A stretch of DNA of 64,000 bases from positions 4,588,001-4,652,000 of the forward strand of contig NZ_JAUSZX010000001.1 of the NCBI RefSeq assembly GCF_030818015.1, given 5' to 3'. Under the pieces are notes generated by a model. That model searched no databases and was not told the origin of the DNA. It saw nothing but the letters and a program-made list of their open reading frames with translations. This DNA is from Arthrobacter globiformis. Its GTDB lineage: Bacteria > Actinomycetota > Actinomycetes > Actinomycetales > Micrococcaceae. Position numbers and translations under genes: made by a program. Below, piece after piece: positions 62,823 through 64,000 of the stretch; position 1 is the stretch's first letter; each line of letters starts with the position of its first letter.

Positions 62823-63515
62823 ATGATGAAAATTAGTAATCGTCGAATTGCCGCTGTTGTTGGCTCTGTGGGGGTGTTGGGCGCGATCGTGGCCGGTGCT
62901 GCAAGTGCCAGTCCGACGTTGGAGACGTCTGTCCCTGCCGCATCAGAAAAGCATCCCGTGGAGATCGAGGTGCTAGCCCCTGGAAAGGGAGACAACGCCG
63001 GAATCTCTGGTGCCGGATGGTTCGTAGATCTACGCGTGCGGTACGACGGCGGCCTGGCCACAGCAGGCTTCAGCGGCCTGCAGCTCACCGGGCCCGCCGC
63101 GCATGTGAACACGGCACCCTTTCCCGGGTCTTTCTCCACCGGTCGGGATGATCGTCTGCCGGGCCTCGTTGTACTCGCCTCCACCACCACTAGCACCATC
63201 AAGGGCTTCTCCGGGCCCGGCACGAATCTCGCCAACCTGTTCAATCTCACCGGCGTGACCGACCGCTCGAACAAGGGCGCTGAAGTTTGGGATTCCTGGA
63301 TCGTAGGCGCCCCGATTGCCGGTCAGGATGTGGACAGCACCCTGACCGTCGCTGTGATCGCCGACCTCAACCACGATGGGCTCTATAACGATGCCCCGAG
63401 CGTCGTGCCGGATGCCAACGGCGATGGCACGATTGATGCACGAGATCTCGAAGCCATCGGAGTCGCATCCAAGATCACAACGATCCCGTTCCACATTTCG
63501 GGCGACCCCAGGTAG
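62823..63515 (+). CDS. Secreted protein with C-terminal EF-hand/dockerin-like loops
   Basis: 230 residues, ATG 62823 (GAGGAAG upstream; a second ATG is adjacent). Signal peptide with VVGSVGVLGAIVAGAASA and likely cleavage after ASA. The mature part is beta-rich (GWFVDLRVRYDGGLATAGFS, LVVLASTTTSTIKGFSGPG). Near the C-terminus DLNHDGLYND and DANGDGTIDARDLEAIG look like two calcium-binding loops, as in dockerin or EF-hand repeats. Exported, probably calcium-stabilised; function unknown. Confidence 0.8.
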   Translation: MMKISNRRIAAVVGSVGVLGAIVAGAASASPTLETSVPAASEKHPVEIEVLAPGKGDNAGISGAGWFVDLRVRYDGGLATAGFSGLQLTGPAAHVNTAPFPGSFSTGRDDRLPGLVVLASTTTSTIKGFSGPGTNLANLFNLTGVTDRSNKGAEVWDSWIVGAPIAGQDVDSTLTVAVIADLNHDGLYNDAPSVVPDANGDGTIDARDLEAIGVASKITTIPFHISGDPR

Positions 63516-63641
63516 CGCGAACAGCTGCACAGGTCGCCAACCGCGACGTGATCCCCCGGCAGAAGAGTCGAAGGCACCCCACCGGGGCCGGGTCGGCTGC
63601 CCTAAAGGTTTTGCGGCTGTTGATCAAAACCGTCGAAATCG

Positions 63642-63937
63642 GTGATCTGCAGGCGGCCGGAGACTTCTTTTCCGCCCAGCTCGCTGCTGCTGATATGGCT
63701 GAAACGACCGGCCCCGTGGGCCACCGTCAACCGATGGTGGCCCGAGATCGAGACATTGATGAAAACACGGGTAAGGACGGCCAAGGTTGGGGCAGCGTAC
63801 ACGATGGTCAAATACATCAAGCGCATTGGACCGGGGTTCCGGAACGCGAAGAACTATCAAACACGTATTCCGTAGCCAGCGCCCCCGGACGGTTGCATGA
63901 ATATTATCCCCAGCGGGGTTTTCACGACGAACCGTGA
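63642..63937 (+). mobile_element. ISL3-like transposase C-terminal remnant
   Basis: Reads WATVNRWWPEIETLMKTRVR, TAKVGAAYTMVKYIKRIG, GFRNAKNYQTRI: the conserved C-terminal part of ISL3-type transposases (…TxxEAxNxxIKxIKRxGxGFRNxxNYxxRI). The frame then shifts and ends. Upstream pieces in another frame (LLIKTVEIGDLQAAGDFFSA) may belong to it. No intact transposase. 63919-63940 forms an 8-bp hairpin (TTTTCACG/CGTGAAAA) that may be part of the element's end. Confidence 0.65.
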
Positions 63938-64000
63938 AAAGCCATGTCACTGGCGCGATGGTTTGGTTCTCAGCTGGGAGCTGAGCCTATGTGTCCCTCA

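Overview
The window looks like DNA from a high-GC actinobacterium close to Arthrobacter, Pseudarthrobacter or Paenarthrobacter (Micrococcaceae). This rests on GC-rich codon use, GTG starts, strong GGAGG ribosome binding sites, and the character of the genes (LacI-controlled sugar ABC operons, MocR regulators, IS256/IS481/ISL3/IS110 traces). I see no rRNA, tRNA or CRISPR array. The assignment is by eye; no database was searched.

Region 1 (1-7002): a sugar ABC-import operon of ribose type. It holds the tail of a LacI regulator, a lipoprotein binding protein, a double ATPase, a permease, an unrecognised 449-residue protein and a second LacI regulator.

Region 2 (about 7.0-23.7 kb): a gene-poor accessory island, bounded at both ends by direct copies of a 70-75 bp repeat. 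A serine resolvase gene (frameshifted) sits beside the left copy. The island carries a DUF1016/YhcG nuclease, a metacaspase with an amphipathic-repeat partner protein, a SARP-type regulator, an AbiTii-domain protein, several small membrane proteins, a secreted Ala/Val-rich protein, a small tandem-repeat peptide gene, hairpin repeats and many decayed genes. Much of it reads as defence or conflict genes plus debris.

Region 3 (23.7-31.9 kb): a LysR regulator divergent from a tightly overlapping operon: aldehyde dehydrogenase, 572-residue unknown, dipeptidase-like protein lacking the HxD zinc motif, 246-residue unknown, RidA, and an MFS transporter (frameshifted). This looks like an undescribed catabolic pathway. 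It is followed by a scrap of another aldehyde dehydrogenase fused to a scrap of resolvase and by a complete IS256-family element with inverted repeats and an 8-bp target duplication. A glycogen-debranching-type glucosidase follows at 34.1-36.3 kb.

Region 4 (36.4-58.9 kb): a taurine-dissimilation locus. Taurine:pyruvate aminotransferase would make sulfoacetaldehyde and alanine; alanine dehydrogenase (two nearly identical copies) returns pyruvate; Xsc converts sulfoacetaldehyde plus phosphate to acetyl phosphate and sulfite; Pta makes acetyl-CoA; TauE/SafE-type and UPF0324-type proteins could export sulfite or sulfate; an APC permease could import the substrate. An IclR regulator, a CobS/CobT-like AAA+/VWA pair, a GabD-type dehydrogenase, MocR regulators (one intact, one decayed) and pdxS (frameshifted) accompany them.

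Region 5 (58.9-64.0 kb): isocitrate lyase and malate synthase, the glyoxylate shunt that would assimilate the C2 units made by region 4. After these come a small protein, a secreted protein with Ca-binding-like loops, and an ISL3-like transposase remnant. At least five genes carry single-base frameshifts in short homopolymers, so either decay or base-calling error is widespread.
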